From Pelecanus crispus (taxonomy: Eukaryota; Chordata; Aves; Pelecaniformes; Pelecanidae): a stretch of DNA of 64,000 nucleotides. The notes beneath the pieces are model-generated. The model had not been told where the DNA came from. It ran no database searches and saw only the letters and a list, made by a program, of their open reading frames with translations. Below are positions 51,301 to 60,292 of the stretch, piece by piece (position 1 is the stretch's first letter; the number at the start of each line of letters is the position of its first letter). The translations under genes and the position numbers were made by a program. The DNA lies in the NCBI RefSeq assembly GCF_030463565.1, contig NC_134646.1, forward strand, positions 20,503,296 through 20,567,295, read 5' to 3'.

Positions 51301-54300
51301 AAAAGAGTTTCAGCAAAAAGATACATCTTCCATTCAAACAGAAGTGCCTGCACAGACGGAGGGGGAGAAAGACCTCTTCCTCCCAGCTGGAAGAGGGGGT
51401 TGAGTGGCAGAGACTCCAATTCCACAGGAAAAGGTCAGCGCTTCGCGGTGCGCAAGGGGAAAGAGAAGAACAATACCAAAAAGGCCACTGAAGAATCCTC
51501 TGGGATACGATACTCCTTGCTGGATCCCTTTATCTCTGCAGCCGAGAAGCAAAAACAACAGTCCCTTCGCCCGAAAGGCTCTCTGCCCATAACAGATTCC
51601 TTTCAAAAGACCTTTTATATGCCCAGCTCCCTGTCTGATGTTCTCATGGGCTTCTCGCTTGTTTTATTGCCTTCGAACTACCAGAAGCTCTCATGGGAGA
51701 GGCACGTCAGATGCGGCAGCCGCACATCTTTGCTGGCAGGATCCTGGGGAGCTGCTGAGGAATACGTGCCTCCACACGGGGATGCTCTGCTTGCTCGCTC
51801 CCTCCTGGTCCCACGCCTGGCAATGGCAGCCACGGCTGCTGCTGCTGCCTGCGCCAGCCCCTCGCATGCAGCAGGTGCAGGGAAACGACGTAGAGGAGGG
51901 AGCCGCCGCAACGCAGATTTGTCTGCTCCTCCGGGTGACTTTGAGTTGACTTCAGGCGGCGGCCGTGTGCGGCAGCTTGAAAAGCAAGCAGGCTGTTCCT
52001 GGCTCCCGCAGGAGGTGCCAGACCTTACACTACTACCCCTGCTAAAACGCTCATGCTCCTTCTTCTCGCCTTCTCCCTCCCCCACTTGCAAACTCTGCAA
52101 TTAAAGCTCAGGCCTTTCCCTCCTGTAAAAAATTGCCTTTTTAATCTAATCAGGAAAGGAATTTCATGTGCAAACAGGCATTACATGCCCTGGCTCATTT
52201 ACATTTCTTTTCCCTTTCAGAAGTTTTTCCACAGTCACCTTATTCTTTCGGTGCAAAACCCAAGCTGTTTCTGATCACCTTAGCAGATTCCCACCTGCCC
52301 CCCTCCCACCTTCTCTTTCTAGCACAGGTTAACAAATAACAATTTAATTATATGGTTAATCATTTACAGAGCTCCTTGCGCTGGTACCAGGAGTCCTTTC
52401 CCACTGCCAGACAAACTTTAAATATTAGGGGCTCACCAAGGCACAGATACATCTGTTGCACGTGTGCACACACACACAGCACTTGCTTACAATGCTTGTA
52501 AGAACCAGAAGATTGAAATATGTTACTCAAAGTGGCACTTGACTTGTATGACACCAGCCTATTGTGGTTTACCATCTAGTATTGAAATTTAGGAAGCTGA
52601 TATAAAACTGGTGTATGATTAATTAGCTGTCTGAAGTAATTTTGTGTTGTAAGTAGTTACTTGTTATTGGCTACTCATCATCATGTGACTGCAACTTTTC
52701 TATATCTTGTTTATAGCTAATGATAAAAAGATTTTTAACTTCAGTGGCTACAACTCATAAAGGCAGGTTCTTAGACAACTTAAGCCAGAAGTGCCCTTCT
52801 TTACAAGGGTCAGACTGTAGCAACGTCCATGTAGCAAGGGATAATAAAAATATGAGTGTCTCCAGCTGTACATAATTACAGAACAGTTAATAGGGCTTAT
52901 TAAGACTTGTTAAGATAGCTCAGACTATCAACTGAAGTAACAAGTAGTTAATAAATGGGGGACATGCTAGAAACAGTTCTTACTGGTGACATATCCCATG
53001 ATACTGCTTTTGCCTTGTTATCATGGTCAAACCTTCCCTGTGAACATTAAACCCAAAATCATGTTCTATCTATTCTGATGTTTTCCAGGGAATTAACTGT
53101 TTGCTTCCCAATGCAAATAACCCTGAGTCAGTGTATTTGCTCAAGAAATGCAACAGGAAAACAAAAAAGAACATGCTTAGAAGTGTTTTAACTACAAATG
53201 AATCTATACAGTAATTTAAGGATTGCACCTGTCTCTTGTTTTATGCAAATCAGCATGTTAAGTCTTCAGTGAGGTGCTTCCCTCAGTAATTGGCATTAAA
53301 CACTCCTACAACAATGGTGTCCTGAGAATTTTCATGGTGGCTCAAAGGATTCCCAGTAAACCAGAAATAGCTCTTGCCCTATAAAAGCAAATGAGGGGCT
53401 GGTGAAGAAAGCACAGGGTCAGGACTCAGGAGATTTGCTTTCTATTTGTAGCTCTGTGCACAGACTTGGGCTAGAAACAGAGTTTCACCTAATCTCAGCT
53501 CCCTGCCTGTAAAATGTAGACACTCCTCCACTTGCAGAAGAACTGCAAGGTTGCCTTTCCTCATTATTTGCCACAGAAAGATACTGCAGTGCTGGAAGCC
53601 AAGTGCAAAAACCACAGAGATACCCTTTGAAAAATCCAGTTCTGCTATGCCCCCAAATTTATTATTGCCACAGCAGCTTAGGCTGCTAATGGACTAGAGT
53701 AAGAGAACACTGAGGAGCTCAACACAAGGCCTGCTCTACAAAGAGAAAGTTGGGGATGGGTAACCCTCGTGCTCTATAAACAAGATTTCCCACCTTGCCT
53801 AATTGCAGAAGACTGTGCTCCTCACACCTCCCCTCTCCCAAACCAACTCAAATGCCTATAGAAAATCACGCCTTTTAAGACAAAACTTTCAATTTGTGGG
53901 GTTTCGGCTTTTGTTTTGTTTTTTAACCATCCTCCTATAAGACCTACATGCCCAGATCCAGGACTGTGCTAGCTTATTAATGTATAGGGCCAGATCCCAG
54001 TGAGATGACTGCTTAGCACCGTCTTTCCAGGGCACATTTCCCCAGGAGGAGCCAAAGAGAAGACAGTCATTTTTGAAGAGGTGCCAGGCAGGCCCAGCTG
54101 ACCAAGTGCCTCAGTGCAGCCCACCAGCAAGGCCAAAGCATTCTCCTAAGAACTGTGTGACCTGAATAAAGCACAAAGGAAGATGGGTGGCTTACAAGAA
54201 AAGTTTTGTTTAAAATGGTAGTTTCCTTCAGTCCCTCCCATCCTCTCTCCTGTGGACTACCTGGCAGCTGAGAAAAAGACACTTGCAGTCAGCAAGCACA

Positions 54301-55301
54301 GTTTTTAGTGATGAAACAGCACAGACTATCCTGCGTGACTTACTTTTCCAGCAACCTGCAGACGAGACCAAAAAAGCATCTGATGCAATACGGGTGCTCC
54401 TTCACAGTGGAAAAATATTTCTGTCCCCAAACTTGGAGATTTGAGGAACAGACTGATTAACATACTGACATTTTGTGCAAGTATATCAATCTTACTTGTA
54501 TTATAATAATACACACATTATCACCAGAATAATAATAGTGATGAAAATAGCGATAATAATTTGCAGCCCATTCAACATGAGAACGCATTTTAAAAAGACA
54601 AATAGACATCCGACAATAAATTTTGATCCACTACTACTGAAATTATTAGGTATACCAATCAAAAGAAAAATAATCTATCCTATACTGCAAGTGCTAATAT
54701 TCTGAAGCTTATATTGGAGTGCACAGCTTTATAGAATACTATTACTGGTCTTAGCTGCCACTTGCAGGAGAGTAACTGACAGCTGCTTACAACAGTCATT
54801 TCTGAAACACATGGACAGTCTTTAAGCTGGTGACCAAAGAAATTACTCTGCTCCTCCCTGAGGGAAAGCTATTTTCATAGAAGACCAACCTTCTGTGAAA
54901 ACTTCCCCTTGCCTTGGTAATGCACTATCATGTGCTATCCTCACTAAGGGAAGTGGTTCCAGACAGTTTAAAGCCTTTTAATTGAGCCTTCTGCATGGGA
55001 ACATGCCTGATACCTGCATTGCAAGTGAAAACAAAGGGTTTACTCCCCTTTTTTTGAAAGATCTAGATCATTCTCCTCCTCTTCACTTCAAAACTCTGGC
55101 TGTGACTGAGAGACAACAGAAGAGCCTTTATGTGTCTTTGTGTATCTGAGAGCCTTGCATGTTCCCTCACTGACTCACCTCCTCCAAATGGTGCCCATAT
55201 AACCCTGCGAATGGATTTCACCCAATCCTCCATGTCATTCTGCGTGCTCGCCATAAGAAGGTACGTCTCATGATTAGCTGTCATCCGCTCTCGGTCTCCT
55301 C
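21076..55301 (-). CDS. ARHGAP24: ARHGAP24 (FilGAP) Rho GTPase-activating protein, spliced, partial at 5' end
   Basis: ARHGAP24 stimulates GTP hydrolysis by Rac (and Cdc42) and acts downstream of ROCK and filamin A in cell spreading, polarity and podocyte function. The long form has a PH domain, a RhoGAP domain, a disordered serine-rich region and a C-terminal coiled coil that binds filamin A. Seven shared exons were found at 55,179-55,301, 42,349-42,557, 30,586-30,718, 28,272-28,345, 27,356-27,477, 22,821-23,889 and 21,076-21,319, plus an alternative first coding exon at 50,894-51,005. Every junction has GT-AG splice sites and matching phases. The short isoform totals 653 codons plus stop once a single extra A at 42,426-42,431 is discounted. 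N-terminal PH exons are outside the window. The gene call rests on remembered family sequence and is very secure. The frameshift is more likely an assembly error than a lost gene, because all other exons are intact. Confidence 0.97.
21320..22820 (-). other. ARHGAP24: ARHGAP24 last intron
   Basis: About 1.5 kb between the large disordered-region exon (donor AG|GTAAGA) and the coiled-coil exon (acceptor TTTTTGCAG). It contains an A-rich run near 21,739-21,768. No other gene or repeat was recognised. Confidence 0.9.
22821..23889 (-). CDS. ARHGAP24: ARHGAP24 large exon (end of RhoGAP domain, disordered region, start of coiled coil)
   Basis: The acceptor TCCTTTCAG precedes base 23,889 and the donor AG|GTAAGA follows 22,821, giving 1,069 bp that encode residues 218-572 of the short isoform. 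It begins [15 protein letters not shown], the last helix of the RhoGAP domain. A long low-complexity, Ser/Asn/Pro-rich segment follows ([54 protein letters not shown]). The end, [20 protein letters not shown], starts the coiled coil. In the family this middle region carries ROCK phosphorylation sites that activate the GAP; I infer the same here. The frame is open along the whole exon. An antisense open frame of 168 codons within it is a shadow. Confidence 0.98.
23890..27355 (-). other. ARHGAP24: ARHGAP24 intron with A/C-rich tract
   Basis: About 3.5 kb of intron. It contains an A/C-rich low-complexity tract at about 25,403-25,511 and a short CA repeat near 25,972-25,986. No gene, RNA or CR1 copy was recognised. 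The open frames through the A/C tract are low-complexity artefacts. Confidence 0.85.
25403..25511. repeat. A/C-rich low-complexity tract
   Basis: This is a strand-asymmetric run of A and C blocks (for example AAAAAACCCCACC and CCCCAAAAAACC), including an ACAA tetranucleotide array near 25,473-25,491. T is nearly absent on the plus strand, so the ARHGAP24 pre-mRNA here is a G/U-rich stretch. It is probably a decayed microsatellite or an expanded poly(A) tail of an old insertion. Confidence 0.85.
27356..27477 (-). CDS. ARHGAP24: ARHGAP24 RhoGAP-domain exon 4 of 4
   Basis: The acceptor CCTCACAG precedes base 27,477 and the donor GG|GTGAGC follows 27,356. The exon encodes residues 177-216 of the short isoform, with split codons at both ends. 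It includes the [13 protein letters not shown] block (residues 194-206), the conserved C-terminal motif of RhoGAP domains that packs near the GTPase switch regions. The SYSSVNKMS segment has Ser where the human protein, as I recall it, has Gly. The length of 122 bp fits the phases exactly (1 + 40 codons + 1). Confidence 0.97.
27478..28271 (-). other. ARHGAP24: ARHGAP24 intron
   Basis: A short intron of about 0.8 kb with A-rich and T-rich runs (27,531-27,540 and near 27,790-27,831). No other feature was recognised. Confidence 0.9.
28272..28345 (-). CDS. ARHGAP24: ARHGAP24 RhoGAP-domain exon 3 of 4
   Basis: This 74-bp exon encodes [18 protein letters not shown] and then LLKYIC, residues 152-175, followed by a split Arg codon. 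The donor is AG|GTAAGT. The acceptor is CTTAAAG|GGC, an unusual AAAG end with almost no uridine tract. The pyrimidine content comes from a run of 22 cytosines (minus strand) ending 15 bases before the exon. The reading frame joins both neighbours in phase, so the acceptor is very probably right despite its odd composition. The exon contributes helices of the RhoGAP core. Confidence 0.95.
28361..28382. repeat. 22-base G homopolymer (poly-C in the pre-mRNA)
   Basis: The plus strand has 22 consecutive G. In the ARHGAP24 pre-mRNA, made from the other strand, this is C22 ending 15 nucleotides before the exon at 28,345. It occupies the polypyrimidine-tract position of that acceptor. Such a tract could form a G-quadruplex or i-motif in DNA and bind poly-C proteins in RNA. 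The true length is uncertain because long G runs are poorly sequenced. Confidence 0.95.
28383..30585 (-). other. ARHGAP24: ARHGAP24 intron
   Basis: About 2.2 kb of intron upstream of the poly-C tract. It includes an 11-bp stem inverted repeat at 30,143-30,172. Short open frames are not supported by domains or splice context. No transposon was recognised. Confidence 0.85.
30143..30172. repeat. Inverted repeat, 10-11 bp stem
   Basis: CAATGATAGG at 30,143-30,152 is the reverse complement of CCTATCATTG at 30,163-30,172. One more inner C-G pair leaves an eight-base loop. It lies in an ARHGAP24 intron. It is too short for a typical pre-microRNA stem. Confidence 0.8.
30586..30718 (-). CDS. ARHGAP24: ARHGAP24 RhoGAP-domain exon 2 of 4
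   Basis: The acceptor ACCCACCAG precedes base 30,718 and the donor ACG|GTGAGT follows 30,586. The exon encodes residues 108-151 of the short isoform, from [10 protein letters not shown] through [15 protein letters not shown] to LSKEEET. The [10 protein letters not shown] motif is the hallmark second block of RhoGAP domains; its Lys119 and Arg123 correspond to conserved residues that contact the GTPase. The phase is 1 + 44 codons. The residue differences from the remembered human sequence are few and conservative. Confidence 0.98.
33735..33750. repeat. T homopolymer, 16 bases
   Basis: An uninterrupted run of T inside an AT-rich stretch of the ARHGAP24 intron. No associated transposon body was recognised. 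Confidence 0.9.
34654..34765 (+). mobile_element. Short CR1 3'-end fragment
   Basis: This is about 110 bp of CR1 3' UTR, from TCTAGTCTACCCTTGACTGG to the terminal ATTCTATGATTCTATGATT. The GTGTGGACTTGG wording matches the long minus-strand copy at 58,204 more closely than the two other short fragments, which read GTGGTGGACTTGG. It is inserted in an ARHGAP24 intron, antisense to the gene, and is truncated close to the same internal site as the other short fragments. Confidence 0.88.
36305..36330. repeat. Inverted repeat, 10-bp stem
   Basis: AATGGTAAAT (36,305-36,314) and ATTTACCATT (36,321-36,330) are exact reverse complements with a six-base spacer. A further TTTACC motif just upstream gives an overlapping smaller palindrome. 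Its function is unknown. Confidence 0.8.
39440..39468. repeat. Perfect inverted repeat, 13-bp stem, 3-base loop
   Basis: GTTTTAAGATGGT is followed by GCA and then its exact reverse complement ACCATCTTAAAAC. It lies in an ARHGAP24 intron. The near-zero spacer makes it a candidate cruciform or RNA hairpin. No terminal repeats of a larger element were noticed around it. Confidence 0.9.
40646..40667. repeat. A homopolymer, 22 bases
   Basis: An uninterrupted A run in an ARHGAP24 intron, followed by TTTATG. It might be the tail of an inserted transcript, but no recognisable body precedes it. Confidence 0.9.
42349..42557 (-). CDS. ARHGAP24: ARHGAP24 RhoGAP-domain exon 1 of 4, with one-base frameshift
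   Basis: The acceptor CATGCAG precedes base 42,557 and the donor AG|GTAAAA follows 42,349. The exon joins to either the PH exon or the short-isoform first exon through a split Gly codon. It encodes [36 protein letters not shown] and LKEEGLF. The family then has [12 protein letters not shown], whose Arg is the catalytic arginine finger. As written, six T (plus-strand A at 42,426-42,431) stand where five are needed. The literal frame therefore becomes GLFSTARAG and stops at TAA (42,406-42,408). The exon is 209 bp, whereas phase requires 208. Downstream codons are perfectly conserved in the shifted frame, which points to a sequencing or assembly indel, or a recent allele, rather than an old pseudogene. 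Confidence 0.95.
44575..44940 (-). mobile_element. Old CR1 remnant (3' part of ORF2)
   Basis: Read on the plus strand, it follows the usual antisense CR1 order: CTTTCCTCAAAGGGCATGTG, TTCTAGCTCTCAAGCATCTCGGTGGCCC, GGACACAATATTTGGAATACT, GAGCAGAGGGGGTTAATCACTTCC and CACCCAGGTCCTTTCTGCAG. These match the region encoding the C-terminal RT part of CR1 relatives, but with heavy divergence and no open frame. A C-rich then 16-T tract (44,705-44,731) replaces a segment in the middle. It is probably an ancient amniote CR1 or a close relative. Boundaries are approximate. Confidence 0.7.
44716..44731. repeat. T homopolymer, 16 bases, inside the old CR1
   Basis: The run follows a C-rich stretch and interrupts the old CR1 remnant. 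It may mark a secondary A-tailed insertion on the minus strand or simple homopolymer growth. Confidence 0.85.
45686..45706. repeat. A homopolymer, 21 bases
   Basis: An uninterrupted A run in the ARHGAP24 intron. No transposon body was recognised on either side. Confidence 0.9.
50894..51005 (-). CDS. ARHGAP24: ARHGAP24 alternative first coding exon (short isoform without PH domain)
   Basis: It encodes 37 residues starting [15 protein letters not shown] and ending [12 protein letters not shown], then a split Gly codon at the donor AAAG|GTAGGT (50,894). This closely resembles the N-terminus of a known human short isoform that replaces the PH domain. The [14 protein letters not shown] end is the conserved core. 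Two ATG codons stand in tandem (51,006-51,008 and 51,003-51,005). I chose the second because it matches the known isoform start and has A at -3. Upstream in-frame codons to 51,074 contain no other ATG. Splicing to 42,557 restores the frame and, with the remaining exons, gives 653 residues. The basic N-terminus may affect membrane targeting; this is inference. Confidence 0.93.
51006..51130 (-). promoter_or_regulatory. Candidate promoter of the ARHGAP24 short isoform (TATA-like box)
   Basis: The minus strand reads TATTATAAAAAAA, with TATAAAA at 51,114-51,108, about 100 bases before the short-isoform ATG. Transcription would start near 51,083, giving a 5' UTR of about 75 bases. The evidence is motif and position only. 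The real start could lie further upstream in the CpG-richer segment. Confidence 0.4.
51340..52010. promoter_or_regulatory. CpG-richer segment upstream of the short-isoform exon
   Basis: Compared with the surrounding AT-rich introns, this segment is visibly GC- and CpG-richer, most of all at 51,880-51,990 (GGAGCCGCCGCAACGC and GGCGGCGGCCGTGTGCGGC). It begins about 335 bp upstream of the short-isoform start codon. Open frames run long on both strands here, as expected where stops are scarce. It is best read as a promoter or enhancer region of the alternative first exon, not as a coding gene. Confidence 0.5.
52011..55178 (-). other. ARHGAP24: ARHGAP24 intron between PH exon and short-isoform promoter
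   Basis: About 3.2 kb of AT-rich intron for the long isoform. It includes a short CA repeat near 52,466-52,478. No transposon body, RNA gene or exon was recognised. Confidence 0.85.
55179..55301 (-). CDS. ARHGAP24: ARHGAP24 PH-domain C-terminal exon
   Basis: The acceptor TCTCTTGCAG precedes base 55,301 and the donor GG|GTGAGT follows 55,179, giving 123 bp (2 + 40 codons + 1). It encodes [20 protein letters not shown], then [20 protein letters not shown]. The [15 protein letters not shown] part is the C-terminal helix of the PH domain, with its conserved Trp. The domain binds phosphoinositides and helps membrane recruitment. An internal ATG at 55,282-55,284 ([11 protein letters not shown]) matches the start I recall for another annotated human isoform; here that form would have 651 residues. 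Upstream exons for the start of the PH domain are not visible in the window. Confidence 0.97.
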
Positions 55302-58203
55302 CTGCAAGAGAAGATAATTGCACTTAGAAACCCTTTCGCTTTTTTCCTGCCCAGCCAAGTTCCTGCCAGAATGACTGCTGAAAGCAGTAATAGCGGCTCC
55401 ATAGCAAGCAGACATGGATACTATGCAGTGCAGTGTTTATCATCAGACACGGCATGAAAAGAAGGTCCTGTAAGTACATTCCCCATCAGACAGCGAGAAG
55501 CTGTCATGCTTCCAAAAGGAAATGAGAGGATAAATGTCATCAGTAAACAAAAACAGCCCCATGCCGTTCCAAGAACCACAGGGGCCTGCACTAATCTGTA
55601 ACTTGATAAATGTACTGGAAATTTTGCAGCAGTTATTGTACCATGACGGAGAGAATAAACACAGAGAGATAAGCGTGCTTTAAACACGTAGGGATGACTC
55701 CATTTTTATTTTCAGGAACGCAATGTGTCACATTCATGGCAATGACATTTGATATGCCCAAGTGTTGCTGCGAATCTCTAAGGAGAAGGCAGCCAACGCT
55801 AGCAGCTGACATAGTACAACCCACTGCCTTGGATAGGTCTGACAAGCATTAGATTAAGAGGGAACACACTGCCTTATTACGCTTTATTTAAAGGATGGGC
55901 CAACATGAAGAAGGTCAAAACCAGAACTTGGCTTGCCACAGCTCCAGGTTTTCACACTTGCAGTACTGCTTCACCTCCATCCTAACGGGTACTATGTTAG
56001 CGCAAGAGCACACGGGGATTCAAACCACCTTTCCAGCACTGCAGAAGGAGCAAACCCTTCCAGAAAGCTATTGCCAGACATTTTGAAGCCCTTTCACTGA
56101 GCCAAACACAATACACCTAGAAATGCTGTGAGTTCTGTGTTCATTTGTTTCCAGCTTCTTCCATCCCTATTTTTGATTCTAGTCATATCTGAAGTAAATA
56201 CCTCTCTTCATTACAGGAGGAATACTGCTCCTGGGAGGTCTTCTGAAGAGCACCATGCTCAGTGTTGGGCATTGGAACAGCTAGGTTTCTAAAGAGAAAT
56301 TTCTTAAGGGCTAGAAAATCCAACCACAACTTCCTACCACAACCCTTCTGAATGAACCTACTGGTATAGTCCACACGTTAGAGAATTAAGACACACAACT
56401 GTAAAAGGGACTTAACTGAAACTTGGCGAACACAAAAGCCAGATCTTCCCAGACACGGGCAGATTCTACTGAAGACTTGTTCTTACAGTTTACATCATCA
56501 CAAAACTTAAATTTGAACTTGGAGGTAAAGAGAGACTCTGGTTTTCTACAGTCAAAATACAGCCATTCATATAGTATATGTTCCCCAAAAAGGCATCCAA
56601 AGTAGTAATGCAACAACCGGAAATACAATACATTTTACAGACCATACCACAGTTTAAAAGTCTGAAGAACACTACTTTTTTCCTAAGACATAGTTAAAAA
56701 GTAGGGATGAACCTATTTTAAGTGCCAACGCTAGAGAAACGTCAGCATGAGCTAAACTGCATTGTATTTTTTTGGAATCTTTTCAGTGACTAGTGTCAGA
56801 ATTGGTACAAAACATGGGTCTTACTTCTATAGTATGTTCCATCATATTTACCTTTCAAGAAGGAGAGGATGAGGGTATGGGGAGCGGGAAGCATTAGCAT
56901 CCCAAATGGTAGCACTCCACATCAACCCTGCCCAGAAGACAGCACATAGTCAGGCCCTGGAAATTTACTCCCCATCTCTACCTTTTACATAACCGTCTTG
57001 ACCAGAACAAGGACACATCTCTCTCATTCAAGCATGAAGAGTAGACATGATACTGTCTACTTAAACTGGCATATTTTACATATCATCTAGAGTTCTCAGC
57101 CTGAAAAGACCCAAAAATAAAGATACAAACAGAAAGCCTCAAAATATTGTCACAGCTATTAAATATAATAGTAATAAATATAGCATAGAGAAAAAACATG
57201 CACAGTTGTGCCCTTTTTGTGGCTGATAAAAACTGAAAAAAATTATTTATACTATCATATTGTACTGTAGCTTTTTTTTTTTTTTTAAATGGACCAGGAC
57301 CCTGTAAGGTGCCATCCAAAGAGAACAAAAAGATGCATTCACACAACATACATATCAGATCCAGGAATAAAACAAGAGATGACCTCATTTTCTTACTAAA
57401 GAGACAACAAAAAAGATGACAACCATAGCCAAGTGATGGTCCTCCTCTCAGGTGTCTGCCAGATTGCTCCATATTCTTTTAATAGTCTGCATATTTAAAT
57501 TCACCGGATTACATGAGATTTACTCACTTATCATGTTATGACAAATTGGAGGGTGTTCTCCAGATAAACTGGATTAATCCCGGAAGTGTAGATAGTTCAT
57601 TTACAGTGTGGATTCCAGAGCAGTACTCTAAATAACTAACTCAGGTAAACATCAGGTAAACATCAGCTAATACACAATTAATCCATGTTTAATTTTGCAG
57701 AGAAGGAAAACATAATGTTTGGTTACATTATCTTTTGGTATGAAAAAGTGAAGCTTTCCTAACAAATGAAGCTTCACCATTTTATAGCAATTCTGGATCT
57801 GTCTGTTTTGTAACTGAATTCCTTCCTTTCACACAACAATATCAGATCTTGTAGGGTTCTTCTACTTGTGCATTAATTTAGTATTTTTCAAGAACTGAGG
57901 CCTCACTAAAAGGTTTTTGGGGATACAATGGCACATGTTGGATTTGTGTTTTACTGCAAATGTTAATTTTTAGTGGGACTATATTTTAAATACAGAATTA
58001 ACAAGATCAGGGGGACAGACAAGAAGAAATGATGCAAGACCATGATTCAGGGAAGAGCCATCTCAGATAAGTAATAGCAGATGAACAGAAATAGAATTAG
58101 AAGGACCTTTCTGAATCATCAATAGGTCCACAGGACACTTCTGAAAGATGCTGTTTAGAATCTCCACTTTTTTCCTTCCTTATAATATTGTTATGATTAT
58201 AAT
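55302..58203 (-). other. Upstream ARHGAP24 intron, no feature recognised
   Basis: About 2.9 kb upstream of the PH exon. It contains a 15-base T run at 57,272-57,286 and a small 11-bp tandem motif (AGGTAAACATC) near 57,643-57,664. I searched for the preceding PH exon (FLFEVVP-type ending) and did not see it. Confidence 0.75.
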
Positions 58204-60292
58204 GAATCATAGAATCGTTTAGGTTGGAAAAGACTTTTAAGATCATCCAGTCCAACCATTAACCTACACTACCAAGTCCACACTAAACCAATCAAGGGTA
58301 GACTAGACTAAACCATGTCCCCAAGTGCCACATCTACCCGTTTTTTTAACACCTCCAGGGATGGTGACTCCACTACCTCTCTGGGCAGCCTCTTCCAATA
58401 CTTGACTACCCTTTCCGGGAAGAAATTTTTCCTAACATCCAATCTAAACCTCCCCCCAGCACAGCTTGAGCCCATTTCCTCTCATCCTATCGCTAACTAC
58501 TTGGGAGAAGAGACCAACACCCACCTCACTACAACCTCCTTTCAGGTAGTTGTAGAGAGCAATAAGGTCTCCCCTCAGCCTCCTCCTCTCTAGGCTAAAC
58601 AATCCCAGTTCCCTCAGCCGCTCCTCATAAGACCTCTGCTCTAGACCCTTCACCAGCTTTGCTGCCCTTCTCTGCACATGCTCCAGCAACTCAATGTCCT
58701 TCTTGTACTGAGGGGCCCAAAACTGGACACAGTATTCCAGGTGCAGTGGAATATCACCAGCGCCGAGTACAGGGGGACAATCACCTCCCTGCTCCTGCTG
58801 GCCACACTATTCCTGATAGAAGCCAGGATGCTCTTGGCCTTCTTGGCCACCTGGGCACACTGCTGCCTCATGTTCAGGCGGCTGTTGACCAACACCCCCA
58901 GGTCCTTTTCGGCCAGGCAGCTTTCCAGCCACTCTTCCCCAAGCCTGTAGCATTGCATGGGGTTGTTGTGACCCAAGTGCAGGACCCGGCACTTGGCCTT
59001 GTTAAACCCCATACAGTTGGGCTCGGCCCATCGGTCCAGCCTGTCCAGGTCCCTCTGCAGGGCCATCCTACCCTCCAGCAGATCGACACTCCCACCCAAC
59101 TTGGTGTCATCTGCAAACCTACTGAGGGTGCACTCAATCCCCTCATCCAGATCATCGATAAAGATATTAAACAAGGCTGGCCCCAAAACTGAGCCCTGGG
59201 GAACACCGCTCGTGACCACCTGCCAACTGGACTTAACTCCATTCACCAGAGCTCTCTGGGCTTGGCCACCCAACCAGGTTTTTACCCAGCGAAGACTACG
59301 CCCATCCAAGCCATGAGCTGCCAGCTTCCCAAGGAGAATGCTGTGGGAGATGGTGTCAAAGTCCAGGTAAATGACATCCACAGCCTTTCCCTCATCCACT
59401 AGGTGGGTCACCAGGTCATAAAAGGAGATCAGGTTGGTCAAGCAGGACCTGCCTTTCATGAACCCATGCTGGCTGGGCCTGATCCCCTGGTTGACCTGCA
59501 CTTGCCTGTTGAGTTCACTCAATATGCACCGCTCCATAATCTTTCCCAGCACCGAGGTCAGGCTGACAGGCCTGTAGTTCCCTGGGTCCTCCTTCCAGCC
59601 CTTCTTGTAGATGGGCGTCACATTAGCAAGCCTCCCCTGTTAACCAGGACTGCTCACAGATGATGGAAAGTGGCTTGGAAAGCTCCTCTGCCAGCTCCCT
59701 CAAAACTCTCGGGTGGATCCCATCTGGCCCCATAGACTTGTGAGCATCCAGGTGGTGTAGCAGGTCATTAACTGCGTCCTCCTGGACTATGAGGGCTCCA
59801 TTCTGGTCCCCATCCCTGTCTTGCAGCTCAGGGGCCCGAGTACCCTGGGGATGACTGGTCTGGCTGTTAAACACAGAGGCAAAGAAGGCATTAAGTACCT
59901 CAGCCTTTTCCTTGTCCTTGGTCACAATGTTCTCCACCACATCCAGCAAGGGATGGAGATCCTCCTTGGCTCTCCTTTTATTGCTGATGTACTTATAAAA
60001 GCATTTTTTATTATCTTTTACAGCACTGGCCAGATTAACTTCTTGCTGGGCTTTTGCTTTTCTAATTTCCTCCCTGCGTGACCTAACAAGATCCCTGTAC
60101 TCCTCCTGAGTTGCCCGCCCCTTCTTCCAAAGGTAGTAGACTCTCCTTTTTTCCCCCGAGTCCCCGCAAAAGCTCCCTATTCAGCCAGGCCGGTCATCTT
60201 CCCCACTGGTTGGTCTTAGGGCACATGGGGACAGCCCGCTCCTGCGCCTTAAGACTTCCTTCTTGAAGAAGGCCCAGCCTTCCTGGACCCCA
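58204..60292 (-). mobile_element. CR1 retrotransposon, longest copy, 5'-truncated
   Basis: This is a minus-strand CR1 copy of about 2.1 kb. The 3' end on the plus strand reads AATCATAGAATCGTTTAGG, the complement of the CR1 terminal repeat. Reading inwards come the 3' UTR, the RT C-terminal region, the RT core, the linker before the RT ([16 protein letters not shown]) and still further 5' sequence up to CTTCCTGGACCCCATG near 60,292. It extends about 350 bp further 5' than the copy at 4,680 and is very similar to it, in opposite orientation. The endonuclease is absent. Confidence 0.94.
58444..59949 (-). pseudogene. CR1 reverse transcriptase remnant with intact FADD box
   Basis: On the minus strand the RT is carried in three open pieces. 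The first (59,949-59,623) holds the linker and [21 protein letters not shown] deletion that removes the GEVPDDWRLAN block then shifts the frame. The second (59,621-58,650) runs from [20 protein letters not shown] to PLYSALV. It includes the catalytic FADD at 59,106-59,117 and lacks the SKAF residues found in the copy at 4,764. A small insertion near 58,750 shifts the frame again. The third (58,689-58,444) carries [20 protein letters not shown] and the C-terminal part. The catalytic core is clean, but the protein is broken. Confidence 0.9.

Noticed and set aside
55323..55323. ATG in front of the PH exon ([10 protein letters not shown] frame)
   Set aside because: It lies in the intron upstream of the TTGCAG acceptor. 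The frame is open there only by chance, and the split Gly codon requires splicing from an upstream exon.
58659..59663. Plus-strand open frames of 177, 107 and 86 codons
   Set aside because: They are antisense to the CR1 reverse transcriptase on the minus strand. The equivalent frames appear antisense in the copy at 4,854-5,573.
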